Shown piece by piece: positions 43,843 through 52,618 of a DNA stretch of 64,000 bases (positions within the stretch are counted from its first letter, which is position 1; each line of letters starts with the position of its first letter). Where the stretch lies: positions 1 through 64,000 of the forward strand of contig JBCCBV010000001.1 in the NCBI GenBank assembly GCA_039033855.1. The letters run 5' to 3'. Below the pieces are notes generated by a model, which did not search any database, had not been told where the DNA came from, and was given only the letters and a program-made list of their open reading frames with translations. This DNA comes from JBCCBV01 sp039033855. Lineage in GTDB: Bacteria > Planctomycetota > Phycisphaerae > Phycisphaerales > Phycisphaeraceae. Made by a program: the position numbers and the translations under genes.

Positions 43843-43974
43843 TTTCGGGCATATCCCGGCTGCCCTGCCGGTTGACACGACGCCCAGGCATGAACGGCGT
43901 GTCCTGAACCGCCCGACCCTTCGGCTCTGCTATTGCGGGGCGTAGGGGCGTCATTTTTCGTAAAGGTATTTGCG

Positions 43975-45654
43975 GTGAAGACTTGCACCCGATGCGGCCC
44001 GAGGTCTGTTCGTCGTGGCGGGGTGCGTGGGGTGCTGCTGTGCGGCGCCGCCCTGCTGCCCTGGTTTGCCCAGACCTCCGCGACGGCCGAGGGGTTTGAG
44101 TTCTTCGGCCGGACGGGCGACGTGATTGCGGTGGACCTGCGGACGGCGAACGGCGGGGTGGGCTCGAACTTCACCGGGCTGAACTTCGACGGCTTGTCGG
44201 GCGCCCGGGTGCCGAGCACGACCGACTGGACGGGCCAGAGCTTCGCCAGCAGCGGGGTGTTCTTTTTGGCGCCGAGCATCGCCAACAACGAGTCGGGCGA
44301 CGCGAGCGCCGACGACGACGGTTTTCAGGGCGTGATCACCGGTTCGGTGCTGGTGGACGGCGTGGAAACGCCGCTTTCGATCACCGTGCAGCCGGGCTAC
44401 TCGGGCGACGGGCCGCACGCGGTGGTGCAAGACACCGACCGGGTGAGCGTGGCGCGTCAGCAGCACCGTCTGAACTACCTGGGGTACCGCGGGTTCGCAG
44501 GCGCCCCCCTGCTGGTCGACGGCGTCGATGGCAACAACACGCAGTCGGTCACGCGGGTGTTTCAGGCGGCGTTCGCGGCGGGCGGTTCGCAGCAGCCGAC
44601 CAGCCAGCCGGGCAACCTGGGTCCGCAGACCACGGCCTGGCTGAACGCGGACAACGCCCCGGCGTGGGTGGAGCTGATCGACCCGGACCCGCAGCCGGGA
44701 TTCTTCAGCGTCAACAACTTCCTGGGCGACTTCGACATCTTGCCCAGCCGTGACCCGGGCAGCAGCAACCGTTCGGGCGCCACGCCGAACCCCGAGCGAT
44801 GGGCGACGTCGTGGACGATCGACACCATTTTCCAGTTCACCGCCGTTACGCCCGGCACGCAGATGGTGAACGCGCTCACGGCCCTGAACGGGTACGACTC
44901 GAGCGCGATCCACTTCTCTCACCAATCGGGCATGGACCTGGACCTGCACGTGGACGTGTCGACGTGGAACTTCGGCAACGGGGTGGTGAGTTCGGCCGAG
45001 CAGTACGTGGCGGACACGGCGGTCAGCCTGGTGCTCAACACCACGCCGGACGTGTTCATTTCGCGCATTCTGCTGAGCAACCAAGACATCCTGGGTGAGA
45101 TCAATCGGCAGCTGCTGGCGCTGGGTCGCACCCCGGTCGCGGCGTTCGACTCGGGCGGCGGGCACCAGACTCACCTGCACATCGACCTGTTTCCCACCGG
45201 GCGGGTGGATGCGTCGGGCGAGGCCCTGGGCGACTTCAACCTCGACGGTCTGGCCGACCTGGACGACCTGGAGTTGCTGGTGCGACAGCTCGGCGGCGAC
45301 CCGACCTGGTTTAACCTGGCCGGCGACACGGGCGTGGTGGACGGCACCGACTTCGCCGAGATGGTCACCGGCGTGCTGGGGCTTGCCTTCGGCGACGCGA
45401 ACGGCGACACGGTGGTGAGCCTGCTGGACTTCGACGCGCTTGCGGCGGGGTTTGGCGGAGAGGCGACGTGGCGGCAAGGCGATTTCAACGCCGATGGGGT
45501 GGCCGACCTGCTGGACTTCGACCTGATGGCCCAGAACTTCTCGGGTGTGTTTACGGCCTCGATTCCGGAACCGACCACGGCGGCGCTGCTGGCGGCCCTG
45601 CTGACGGCCGGTGCGGCGGGACGGGCGCGTCGGCGTCGATCGGCCTGGGCCTAG
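43975..45654 (+). CDS. PEP-CTERM secreted protein with peptidoglycan-binding and MepA-like metallopeptidase domains
   Basis: 559 residues. A basic N-terminus and hydrophobic VLLCGAALLPWFAQTSATA are a signal peptide. About residues 166-200 (LNYLGYRGFAG, VDGNNTQSVTRVFQAAF) resemble the peptidoglycan-binding PG_binding_1 fold. HFSHQSGMDLDLHVD near 313 and THLHID near 400 give the His and Asp ligands of MepA-type (M74) LAS metallopeptidases. Dockerin-like repeats DFNLDGLADLDDLELL and DFNADGVADLLDFDLM follow. The end IPEPTTAALLAALLTAG with RARRRRS is a PEP-CTERM sorting signal. The GTG at 43975, with AAAGG upstream, starts it. A cell-wall hydrolase role is likely. Confidence 0.83.
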   Translation: MKTCTRCGPRSVRRGGVRGVLLCGAALLPWFAQTSATAEGFEFFGRTGDVIAVDLRTANGGVGSNFTGLNFDGLSGARVPSTTDWTGQSFASSGVFFLAPSIANNESGDASADDDGFQGVITGSVLVDGVETPLSITVQPGYSGDGPHAVVQDTDRVSVARQQHRLNYLGYRGFAGAPLLVDGVDGNNTQSVTRVFQAAFAAGGSQQPTSQPGNLGPQTTAWLNADNAPAWVELIDPDPQPGFFSVNNFLGDFDILPSRDPGSSNRSGATPNPERWATSWTIDTIFQFTAVTPGTQMVNALTALNGYDSSAIHFSHQSGMDLDLHVDVSTWNFGNGVVSSAEQYVADTAVSLVLNTTPDVFISRILLSNQDILGEINRQLLALGRTPVAAFDSGGGHQTHLHIDLFPTGRVDASGEALGDFNLDGLADLDDLELLVRQLGGDPTWFNLAGDTGVVDGTDFAEMVTGVLGLAFGDANGDTVVSLLDFDALAAGFGGEATWRQGDFNADGVADLLDFDLMAQNFSGVFTASIPEPTTAALLAALLTAGAAGRARRRRSAWA

Positions 45655-45707
45655 AAAGCTGCGCGCAACGTAAAGCAAGGCCGTGCCCGGGCGCGTAATC
45701 TGACGCC

Positions 45708-46856
45708 ATGGAGATGACCGGGCTGCCCCAATCGCCGTTGCACGCACGCCATGAAGCCGCGGGCGGGCGTTTTGTCGCCTTTGCCGGTTGGCGGATGCCG
45801 TTGCATTTCGGGTCGATTCTGGACGAGCACCGGGCCTGCCGGTCTTCGGCGGCGTGGTTCGACGTGTCGCACATGGGCCGGTTGGAGCTGACCGGCCCGA
45901 CGGCTCGGCGGATCGTCGAGGCGCTGGTGACGCGGCGGGTTTCCGACATGGACCCCGGCCGGGTGCGCTACGCGCTGGTCTGCCAAGACGACGGCGGCGT
46001 GATTGACGACGTGCTGGTGTACCGGCGTGAGGAAGCCTGGCTGCTGGTGGTGAACGCGTCGAACCGGGCGGCGGTGGTGGATCAGATCGGCGAGGTCGCT
46101 CAGCGGCTCGACTTGGAGGCCGAGCTGGCGGACCAGACCGAAGCCACGGCCATGGCCGCGGTACAGGGGCCGGACGTGATGGGCTGGCTCGGGCGGTTTT
46201 CGGCGGAGGCCGCGCGGCTCAAGCGATACGGTTTTTTGGAAATCGAACTCTTGGGGCGCTCGGTGCTCATCAGCCGGACCGGCTACACCGGAGAAGACGG
46301 CGTAGAGGCGATTTTCGACGCCCGCGCGGCGGCGGGGTTGTTCGGCACGTTTGAAGAGTCGCTGGCCGAGGGCGACCAGCCGGTCTCGCTCCCCCCTGCC
46401 GGGCTGGGCGCTCGGGACACGCTGCGGATCGAAGCGGGGCTTCCTTTATATGGGCACGAACTGTCCCAGGAGGTCAACCCGATCGAGGCCGGGCTTGGCT
46501 TTGCCGTGTCGCTGGACAAGGGCCAAGAGCCCTCGGGCCCGCAGGTCCCTCGGTTCATCGGGCAAGACGCCTTGGAGCGTGTGTCGGCGCAAGGCCCGAG
46601 CCGCCGGTTGATGGCCGTGGCGTTCGAGGGTCGGCGGACGCCCAGGCAGGGCGCGGCGTTGCGGATGGGTGACCGCGTCGTCGGGCAGGTGACCAGCGGG
46701 TGCTTGTCACCGACGCTGGGTCAGCCGATCGGCATCGCGTGGGTGGAAGCCAGCTCGGCCGAGCCCGGCACGGCGGTGCAAGCGACGGTGGGTTCGGCCC
46801 GGGTGTCCGGCGTGCTGCGGGCGCTGCCGTTGTATCGCCGGGCCAAGAAGGGCTGA
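45708..46856 (+). CDS. gcvT: Aminomethyltransferase, GcvT family
   Basis: 382 residues. The start SPLHARHEAAGGRFVAFAGW and MPLHFGSILDEHRACR, WFDVSHMGRLELTG, and later RTGYTGEDGVE are the GcvT folate-domain motifs; the C-domain has SGCLSPTLGQPIGIAWV. It is the T protein of the glycine cleavage system, moving the aminomethyl carbon to tetrahydrofolate. The H and P protein genes are not in this window, so a stand-alone or distributed system is likely; a related YgfZ-type folate-binding protein is a weaker alternative. An ATG at 45714 is a possible start. Confidence 0.84.
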   Translation: MEMTGLPQSPLHARHEAAGGRFVAFAGWRMPLHFGSILDEHRACRSSAAWFDVSHMGRLELTGPTARRIVEALVTRRVSDMDPGRVRYALVCQDDGGVIDDVLVYRREEAWLLVVNASNRAAVVDQIGEVAQRLDLEAELADQTEATAMAAVQGPDVMGWLGRFSAEAARLKRYGFLEIELLGRSVLISRTGYTGEDGVEAIFDARAAAGLFGTFEESLAEGDQPVSLPPAGLGARDTLRIEAGLPLYGHELSQEVNPIEAGLGFAVSLDKGQEPSGPQVPRFIGQDALERVSAQGPSRRLMAVAFEGRRTPRQGAALRMGDRVVGQVTSGCLSPTLGQPIGIAWVEASSAEPGTAVQATVGSARVSGVLRALPLYRRAKKG

Positions 46857-47168
46857 ACCGCGCCCATCTAAAGCGGGTCGATTCCGCCTCACCGAACGGC
46901 TGGGCGGCACAGGCGCCGGGCGATTCACGGCTTACACACGAGGGGAAACCACCAGCGGCTACGTCCGCGATTGTTATCCGCAAGCCCAAGGGTCCGATAG
47001 TCACAGGGCGAAGGGCGTTTAGGGGTGCGGGCCTGCTCAACCGGCCGCCGGAGCGGAACTGCGGTGGAGAGAGCCCGGCGAGCCGACGATACCGGTACGG
47101 ACTGCATAACCGGAGTAACCGGCGTGGTCGGTGTCGCTCGGCGGCACGACCCTTCGCAAAGAGCCCCC
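46857..47168 (+). promoter_or_regulatory. 312-base intergenic region before the second polysaccharide operon
   Basis: No gene seen. It must hold the promoter of the operon starting at 47169. The only candidate is TTGTTA, 19 bases, GATAGT at 46971-47001, with an over-long spacer and weak match. A 7-base direct repeat TAACCGG occurs twice 9 bases apart (47107-47122), possibly a protein-binding site. Otherwise GC-rich without strong hairpin or riboswitch. Confidence 0.35.
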
Positions 47169-47858
47169 ATGACCCTGGCCCCCAACGCCCAACTCGGCGT
47201 CTCGAACGTGTCCCGCGGAACGCCCCGCCCGGCGGATCGTCTGCGCGGCGCCAAGACGCACGCCCACGGCGGCGCCGTGTACGAGGCGGCCAAGCGCGGC
47301 ATCGATGTGACTTTGTCGCTGGCGGCCTTGGTGGTCGCGGCGCCTTTGGTGATGTTGGTTGCCGTCTGGACGCAGGTGGTTGATCCGGGCCCGGTGTTTT
47401 ACCGGCAGGCGCGGGTCGGCCGGGACGGCTGGCTGTTCTGGATCTGGAAGCTGCGGACGATGTCGCTCAAGGCCGAGGCCGGGGGCGCACGTTTCGCCGA
47501 GTTGGACGACCCCCGCGTGCTCCCAGGCATGCGATGGGTGCGCAAGAGCCATATCGACGAGCTGCCGCAGCTGATCAACATCCTGCGTGGTGAGATGAGC
47601 CTGGTGGGTCCGCGCCCGGAACGGCCCGAGCTGCACGAGGCCATGCGGGGCACGTTTCCGGGTATCGAGCGACGTTTGGCCGTAGCCCCGGGGCTGACCG
47701 GCCTGGCCCAGGTGGTCAACGGATACACCAACGATCTGGCGGGCATGCGTCGCAAGCTGGCGCTCGACCTGCAATACGTGCGTCGCCGGGGTCTGCGGAC
47801 CGATTTGGTTCTGCTCGTGGCGACGCTGCCGAAGCTTTGGGACCGAGGGGCGTGCTGA
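47169..47858 (+). CDS. Undecaprenyl-phosphate sugar-phosphate transferase (initiating glycosyltransferase)
   Basis: 229 residues. One membrane segment (VTLSLAALVVAAPLVMLVAVW, near 47-67) precedes the catalytic domain with FWIWKLRTMS, HIDELPQLINIL and EMSLVGPRPERPE. This is the bacterial sugar transferase (WcaJ/WbaP/EpsL) family, loading a sugar phosphate onto undecaprenyl phosphate at the start of an exopolysaccharide. It lacks the four extra membrane spans of WcaJ-type proteins. ATG at 47169 is chosen; the open frame upstream to 47025 lacks conserved residues. Confidence 0.92.
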   Translation: MTLAPNAQLGVSNVSRGTPRPADRLRGAKTHAHGGAVYEAAKRGIDVTLSLAALVVAAPLVMLVAVWTQVVDPGPVFYRQARVGRDGWLFWIWKLRTMSLKAEAGGARFAELDDPRVLPGMRWVRKSHIDELPQLINILRGEMSLVGPRPERPELHEAMRGTFPGIERRLAVAPGLTGLAQVVNGYTNDLAGMRRKLALDLQYVRRRGLRTDLVLLVATLPKLWDRGAC

Positions 47859-47887
47859 TCGAATCCGCACGCCGGGAGGTGATGACC

Positions 47888-48637
47888 ATGAACAACTCTC
47901 TGTTTCGTACGGGCGTGCTGACGGGTGCGCTGCTGATGGGCGTGGGCTGCCAGCCGACGTACCACGACTACGCCGCGTTTGTGCGCGAGCCGCGCCCGGC
48001 CGCTTCGCCGGTGGAGTACCGCGTGGCGCCGCCCGACGCGATCGCCGTGACTTCGCGTCGGGTGCGCGAGATCGATGGCCAGCAGCAACGCATTGCGCCC
48101 GACGGTCACGTGTACCTGCCGCTGGTGGGGCCGGTGTTCGTCGCAGGCAAGACCCCGGTCGAAATCGAAAAAGAGATCGAGGCCCGGGCTCAGCACTACT
48201 ACGAAGACGCCGACGTGTCGGTGCGCATCACGACGTTCGCCAGCAAGAAGATCTTCGTGTTCGGCCAGGTCGGCGCCCCGGGGCAATACGTCTTCACCGG
48301 CAGCAACACCGTGCTGAACACGCTGGCACGGGCCCAGCCGACCCGGTTGGCAGACCCCTCCAAGATCCACGTGCTCCGGCCGAACGCCGACGGCGACCTG
48401 CGCCGGCGCATGACCATCGACCTCGACAAAATCGTTCAGGAAGGCGACACCACGCTCGACGCGCCCCTGGAAGAAGGCGACATCCTGTTCGTTCCGCCGA
48501 ACCCGCTGGCGGCGGTGGGCCTGGCGTTGCAGCAGCTGCTGTTGCCGATTCAGCCGGCCGCGGCCGTGGTGGCGGGCCCGGGAAATATTCAGGAAGAACT
48601 GACCGGGGAACGATCGTACGGAGAGACGACGCCCTAA
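47888..48637 (+). CDS. Polysaccharide export outer-membrane lipoprotein (Wza-like)
   Basis: 249 residues. The N-terminus with TGVLTGALLMGVGCQPT has a lipobox ending at the cysteine, so it is a lipoprotein. VEYRVAPPDAIAVTS starts the polysaccharide-export domain and YLPLVGPVFVAGKTPVEIE and KIFVFGQVGAPGQYVF are two SLBB-like strands. GGGAGG at 47874-47879 supports the ATG at 47888 over that at 47882. It forms the outer-membrane channel. Length suits Wza-type proteins lacking the C-terminal helix. Confidence 0.88.
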   Translation: MNNSLFRTGVLTGALLMGVGCQPTYHDYAAFVREPRPAASPVEYRVAPPDAIAVTSRRVREIDGQQQRIAPDGHVYLPLVGPVFVAGKTPVEIEKEIEARAQHYYEDADVSVRITTFASKKIFVFGQVGAPGQYVFTGSNTVLNTLARAQPTRLADPSKIHVLRPNADGDLRRRMTIDLDKIVQEGDTTLDAPLEEGDILFVPPNPLAAVGLALQQLLLPIQPAAAVVAGPGNIQEELTGERSYGETTP

Positions 48638-48684
48638 CCGAACCGGCCTTGCGCCGGCCGAGCGGCCCCTGGGGCTGAACCGTT

Positions 48685-50565
48685 ATGCACCACCCTCGCG
48701 ACACCGCCCGTGTATTGCACGACTGCTGGGAGGCCCTGAGCCGTTACCGGTGGCGTTTTGTGCTGCCCGCCTTTTTGGTGTGCGGCGCGGTGCTGGTGAT
48801 GGGCTGGTTCTTGCCGCGTAAGTACAAGGCCGAGGCCTTTTTCGAGCGCCGCAACGACATGGTGCTCAGCGAGATGACCAGCCGTCAGCGTGTGGCCGAC
48901 GCACTGGGCGACCCGCGCACGGCCGTCAACGCCGAGATCCTCAGCAAGCCCGCGGTCGACGAGGTGTTGCGCGAGCTCGAGCCCCAGTTGCGGGCCATGG
49001 GCGCCGTGACGCAGCCGGAAGACCTGCGGGCCCTGCACCGGGCGGTTCTCAACCGCGGCCAGGTGGTGTGGGAAATCCGCAGCGAGGAACTCGACCGTGT
49101 ACGGCTCGAGTTCTACGGGCCCGAACCGAAGGTCTGCCAGCTGATCGTCAACGGCCTGGTGGATCGCTACATCCAGACCACCCGCGACATGATGGAGCGC
49201 AAGCTCCGCGAGTCGGGCGAGTTTTTCGCCGCCGAGTCTGCGCTCAAGCGTGCGGAACTCGACCGCCTGGAGTCGGAAGTCCTCAACTTTGAGATCGAGC
49301 ACGGCGAATACCTGCCCGAACACCCCAACGGCGTGCCCATCAAACTGGCTCAGGCTCAGGTCGATCTCGAAACCAACCAGATGGACTTCGAGGCGGCCCA
49401 GCAGAAGGTCGATGCGCTCGAATCGGCGCTGGCGTCCGAGCCGGAGCGCATTGCCGTCGAAGTCAACGGGCAGAACCCCGATCTCGTGATGCAGCAAGGC
49501 GAGCTGCGCACCGCACGCCAACGGCTGAACGAGCTCAAGTCCGAGCTCAAGATGCGCGACGCCCACCCCGACGTGGTCGCCACCCGGCAGGAGATCGATC
49601 GGCTCGAGCGCGAAATCGCCCTGTTGCCGGCCACCGTGGTTGTTTCCCGCTCGGACCAGACCAACCCGAAGCGTGACGAGTTGGAAGTCCAACTGGCCAC
49701 GGCCGTGGCGCAACGCGACGCGCTGGCGAGCCAGGTCAAGGCACGCCGACTAACCGCGGCGCAGCTTGATGCGCAGGCCACGCAAATGTTCCCGGTCCGC
49801 AGCGAGTACCGCAAGCTCAGCCGTGGCATCGAAGAGGCCCAGCGCGACATTCAGTTCTGGGACAACAACCTGCAGCGGGTGGAGCTGGCGCTCGCCGCCG
49901 AAACGGGCAACCGCGGCGTGCAGCTCAAGTTCCTCAAGCGGGCCGACGACAACCCGGCTCCGGTTTCGCCGCGGGCGACGCAGGTGATCTTCCTGGCCGT
50001 GGCGATGGGTCTGGGTGCCGGGGCGCTCGGCGTGTTCCTGGCGTATCGCAGCGACGACTCGATCGCCGACGGCGAGTCGCTGGCCAAGACCTTCCAGGTG
50101 CCCGTGGTGGGCGCGGTCGGACGGCTGGTGACCGAGCAGCAGGCCCGCATGCAGCGGGTCCGCGACCTGGTGATCTACCCGGCCAACGGCGTTGCGATGT
50201 GCGGCGTAGTGATCGCGCTGGCGACGCTGCTGTACCTGAACCTCGAACGCCCGCAAACGCTCGGACGGATCCGCGCCGCGGTCTGGGGACAGAGCGATTC
50301 GGGCGGCCTGAGCGCCACCCCCACGCCTGCGCAGCAGCTGGCCCCAACCGCAACCGTTGCGCCGCGCTCGGCGCCGGCCTGGCCCGGGTCCGCGCAACAC
50401 ATCGACTTGGGTGAAGCCCCGGCCGCACGCGGCTTCGACGCCACGCCCCCGACGATGGATCACGCCAACCCCGCCGGCTCGGCCGCGGGGATCGGCGCGG
50501 TGTCGGCCTGGGTTCCCCGCGAGACGGCCGAAGCCGAGCGGCTGACCGATGCGGCTAGGCGATAG
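48685..50565 (+). CDS. Polysaccharide chain-length/co-polymerase protein (Wzz-domain, XrtA-type)
   Basis: 626 residues. Membrane segment about 25-43 (FVLPAFLVCGAVLVMGWF), a long coiled coil (about 180-390: LESEVLNFEIEH, ALESALASEPERI, LKSELKMRDAHPDVVATRQEIDRL-type heptads), then membrane segments about 434-452 and 497-511. A Pro/Ala-rich C-terminus follows. There is no Walker motif, so the kinase is the separate gene downstream, as in exosortase-linked EPS operons. It sets chain length and spans the inner membrane. Confidence 0.85.
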   Translation: MHHPRDTARVLHDCWEALSRYRWRFVLPAFLVCGAVLVMGWFLPRKYKAEAFFERRNDMVLSEMTSRQRVADALGDPRTAVNAEILSKPAVDEVLRELEPQLRAMGAVTQPEDLRALHRAVLNRGQVVWEIRSEELDRVRLEFYGPEPKVCQLIVNGLVDRYIQTTRDMMERKLRESGEFFAAESALKRAELDRLESEVLNFEIEHGEYLPEHPNGVPIKLAQAQVDLETNQMDFEAAQQKVDALESALASEPERIAVEVNGQNPDLVMQQGELRTARQRLNELKSELKMRDAHPDVVATRQEIDRLEREIALLPATVVVSRSDQTNPKRDELEVQLATAVAQRDALASQVKARRLTAAQLDAQATQMFPVRSEYRKLSRGIEEAQRDIQFWDNNLQRVELALAAETGNRGVQLKFLKRADDNPAPVSPRATQVIFLAVAMGLGAGALGVFLAYRSDDSIADGESLAKTFQVPVVGAVGRLVTEQQARMQRVRDLVIYPANGVAMCGVVIALATLLYLNLERPQTLGRIRAAVWGQSDSGGLSATPTPAQQLAPTATVAPRSAPAWPGSAQHIDLGEAPAARGFDATPPTMDHANPAGSAAGIGAVSAWVPRETAEAERLTDAARR

Positions 50566-50573
50566 GAACCGAC

Positions 50574-51464
50574 GTGTACGAATCGTTCTACCAGCTTGCG
50601 CTGCTGCCCTTCGAGAGCACGCCCGACCCGCGCTTTTTCTACGCGTCGGAGCAGCACCGCGAAGCGCTGGCGGCCATCGAATACACCATCCGGATGCGCA
50701 AAGGCATCGTGCTGGTGACCGGCCAGATCGGCTCGGGCAAGACGACGGTCGGCCGGACGATGATCGCGGGCTGCGCCGATTCGGCGCGCATCGTGCAACT
50801 GCCCCACGGCCACCGCGACGGCGAATCGTTGATCCGCAGCCTGCTCCGCTCGATGCGTGTGAAAGACCGCACCACCGACGACCACGCCGCCCGGCTCGAG
50901 CGCCTGCAACGCCGGCTGATCCGCTCGGCCGACCAGGGCTACCCGGTGGTCGTGTTCATCGACGAGGCGCAAACGCTCAGCAACGCGGCGCTCGAAGAGC
51001 TTCGGCTGCTGAGCAACTTCGATCAGAACGCTCGCAAGCTGCTGCAGTTGGTGCTGGTGGGCCAGCCGGAGCTTCGGACGCGTATCGGCAGCCCTGAATT
51101 GTCGGCGCTTCGACAGCGCATCGTGCTGGCCAAACGGCTGGCGCCCCTGGGCGTGGGTGACGCCAAGGGCTACGTGGCGCATCGCCTGCGGGTGGCGAGC
51201 CTGGACCCCGACCGGCCGGGCGTCTCGTTCGACGACGACGCGGTGGCGCGCATCCACGCGTTTGCCGGCGGGGCGCCGCGGCTCATCAACGTGGTCTGCG
51301 ACAACTGCCTGCTGATGGGCTTTGTGCGCGAGGTCCGGCGGATCGGTGTCGACATCGTCGAGCGGTCCATCCGCGACATGGTGGCGATGCTCTCGACCGA
51401 TGGCCTCGACGCGGGCTTCCAACCGATCGACACGCGCGAGCGCGCGCTCAGCATGGCGGGCTAA
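50574..51464 (+). CDS. ExeA-like AAA ATPase (XrtA/PEP-CTERM system-associated type)
   Basis: 296 residues. MYESFYQLALLPFESTPDPR is the typical ExeA-family start, GQIGSGKT at 50-57 is Walker A, PVVVFIDEAQ Walker B and LRLLSNFD with ALRQRI carry the sensor and arginine finger. In XrtA-linked EPS operons such an ATPase lies between chain-length and kinase genes, as here. Its exact task is not known; secretion-related energy coupling is suggested. The GTG start follows AGGA. Confidence 0.88.
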   Translation: MYESFYQLALLPFESTPDPRFFYASEQHREALAAIEYTIRMRKGIVLVTGQIGSGKTTVGRTMIAGCADSARIVQLPHGHRDGESLIRSLLRSMRVKDRTTDDHAARLERLQRRLIRSADQGYPVVVFIDEAQTLSNAALEELRLLSNFDQNARKLLQLVLVGQPELRTRIGSPELSALRQRIVLAKRLAPLGVGDAKGYVAHRLRVASLDPDRPGVSFDDDAVARIHAFAGGAPRLINVVCDNCLLMGFVREVRRIGVDIVERSIRDMVAMLSTDGLDAGFQPIDTRERALSMAG

Positions 51465-51469
51465 CGACT

Positions 51470-52573
51470 ATGGGTTACATCTCCGAAGCCTTGGAACGGG
51501 CCCGACAGAAGCAGGCCGAAGCCGAACGCCGAGCCGTGGCGCAAGCCCCGGCGCAGCCGCCGACGCAACCGCGTGCGACGCCGGTGATGACGCCGCACGC
51601 CGCGAGGCCGCCCCAGCCCGCCGCGTCGATTCCGAGCGCACGCCCGGTGTCGCCACCCGTTCACACCACGCCCGTGCACGTCGAGCAGACCGCCACGGCT
51701 CGGGCCGATCCGGGCCTGCGGCTGAGCGAAACGCCCGCTGCTCCGACCGGGCGCCCGGTCATCGCAGACGAACCGCCCTTGGCCATGCGCCGCGACGGCG
51801 GCTACCCCGGCGAATGGGTCCGCTCGATCGACGAACGGCTGGTGGCGGTCACCAACCCGGCGTCGCCCATGAGCGAGGACTACCGCTCGACGCGCACCTC
51901 GATCCTGGCCCGGCACGAAAACCGCAAGGGCATCGTGCACATGATCACGTCGGCCACGCCGCTCGAGGGCAAGACGCTGACGACGGTCAACCTGGGCCTG
52001 AGCTTCGCGGAGCTGCGCAACCGCCGAACGATCATCCTCGAAGCCGACCTGCGGCTGCCCAACTTCGCCGAGCTGATGTCGCTGGGGAACCCGGCGGGCC
52101 TGATCGGCTACCTCCGTCAAGAGGCGACGCTCGAGCAAGCGACCAGCCGTCTGTCGGACGACGGGCTGGCGGTCATCCCGGCCGGCGGACGCGCCCCCAA
52201 AGACGCGGTCAGCCTGCTGGCCAGCCGCAGAATGTCGGAGCTGATCGCCCGGCTGCGCACCGAGTACGACCACGTGATCATCGACACCCCGCCGGTGACC
52301 GACCTGGCCGACGCGGGCATCATCGGCGCCCTGGTGGACGAGGTGCTGGTGATCGCCCGGATGCGGCGGACGCCGCGCTCGCTCATCGAACGGGCCCTGC
52401 GCACGCTGCAGAGCTACCACGCCAACGTCGGCGGGTTCATCGCCACCGACAACCAGCCCAAGGCGCACGGCAGCTACGCATATCGGTACCGATACCGGTA
52501 CCGCGACCGATACAACTATCGGGCGGGCTCGTCGGAAAGGCGTGCGCGCCGCCGCGACCGCCGAGCCGCCTAG
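51470..52573 (+). CDS. Bacterial tyrosine autokinase (CpsD/CapB-type)
   Basis: 367 residues. A Pro-rich linker (about 25-100) precedes the kinase. Walker A is SATPLEGKT at 161-169, Walker A' is ILEADLRLP (Glu-Ala-Asp, where Asp-x-Asp is usual), and Walker B is YDHVIIDTPP. The C-terminus YAYRYRYRYRDRYNYR holds seven tyrosines, the autophosphorylation tail of BY-kinases. It controls polymerisation through the Wzz-domain protein. The ATG follows the ATPase stop by 5 bases. Confidence 0.88.
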   Translation: MGYISEALERARQKQAEAERRAVAQAPAQPPTQPRATPVMTPHAARPPQPAASIPSARPVSPPVHTTPVHVEQTATARADPGLRLSETPAAPTGRPVIADEPPLAMRRDGGYPGEWVRSIDERLVAVTNPASPMSEDYRSTRTSILARHENRKGIVHMITSATPLEGKTLTTVNLGLSFAELRNRRTIILEADLRLPNFAELMSLGNPAGLIGYLRQEATLEQATSRLSDDGLAVIPAGGRAPKDAVSLLASRRMSELIARLRTEYDHVIIDTPPVTDLADAGIIGALVDEVLVIARMRRTPRSLIERALRTLQSYHANVGGFIATDNQPKAHGSYAYRYRYRYRDRYNYRAGSSERRARRRDRRAA

Positions 52574-52618
52574 GGCGGTTCGCCTCGCCAACGACGCCCC
52601 TTTCCGGATTGCGGACGC

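Noticed and set aside
43872..43877. Perfect TTGACA upstream of the PEP-CTERM metallopeptidase gene
   Set aside because: No -10 element lies 15 to 19 bases downstream, so a promoter is not supported.
46971..47001. TTGTTA and GATAGT as promoter of the second EPS operon
   Set aside because: Spacer is 19 bases and both hexamers match weakly; noted within the intergenic entry only.
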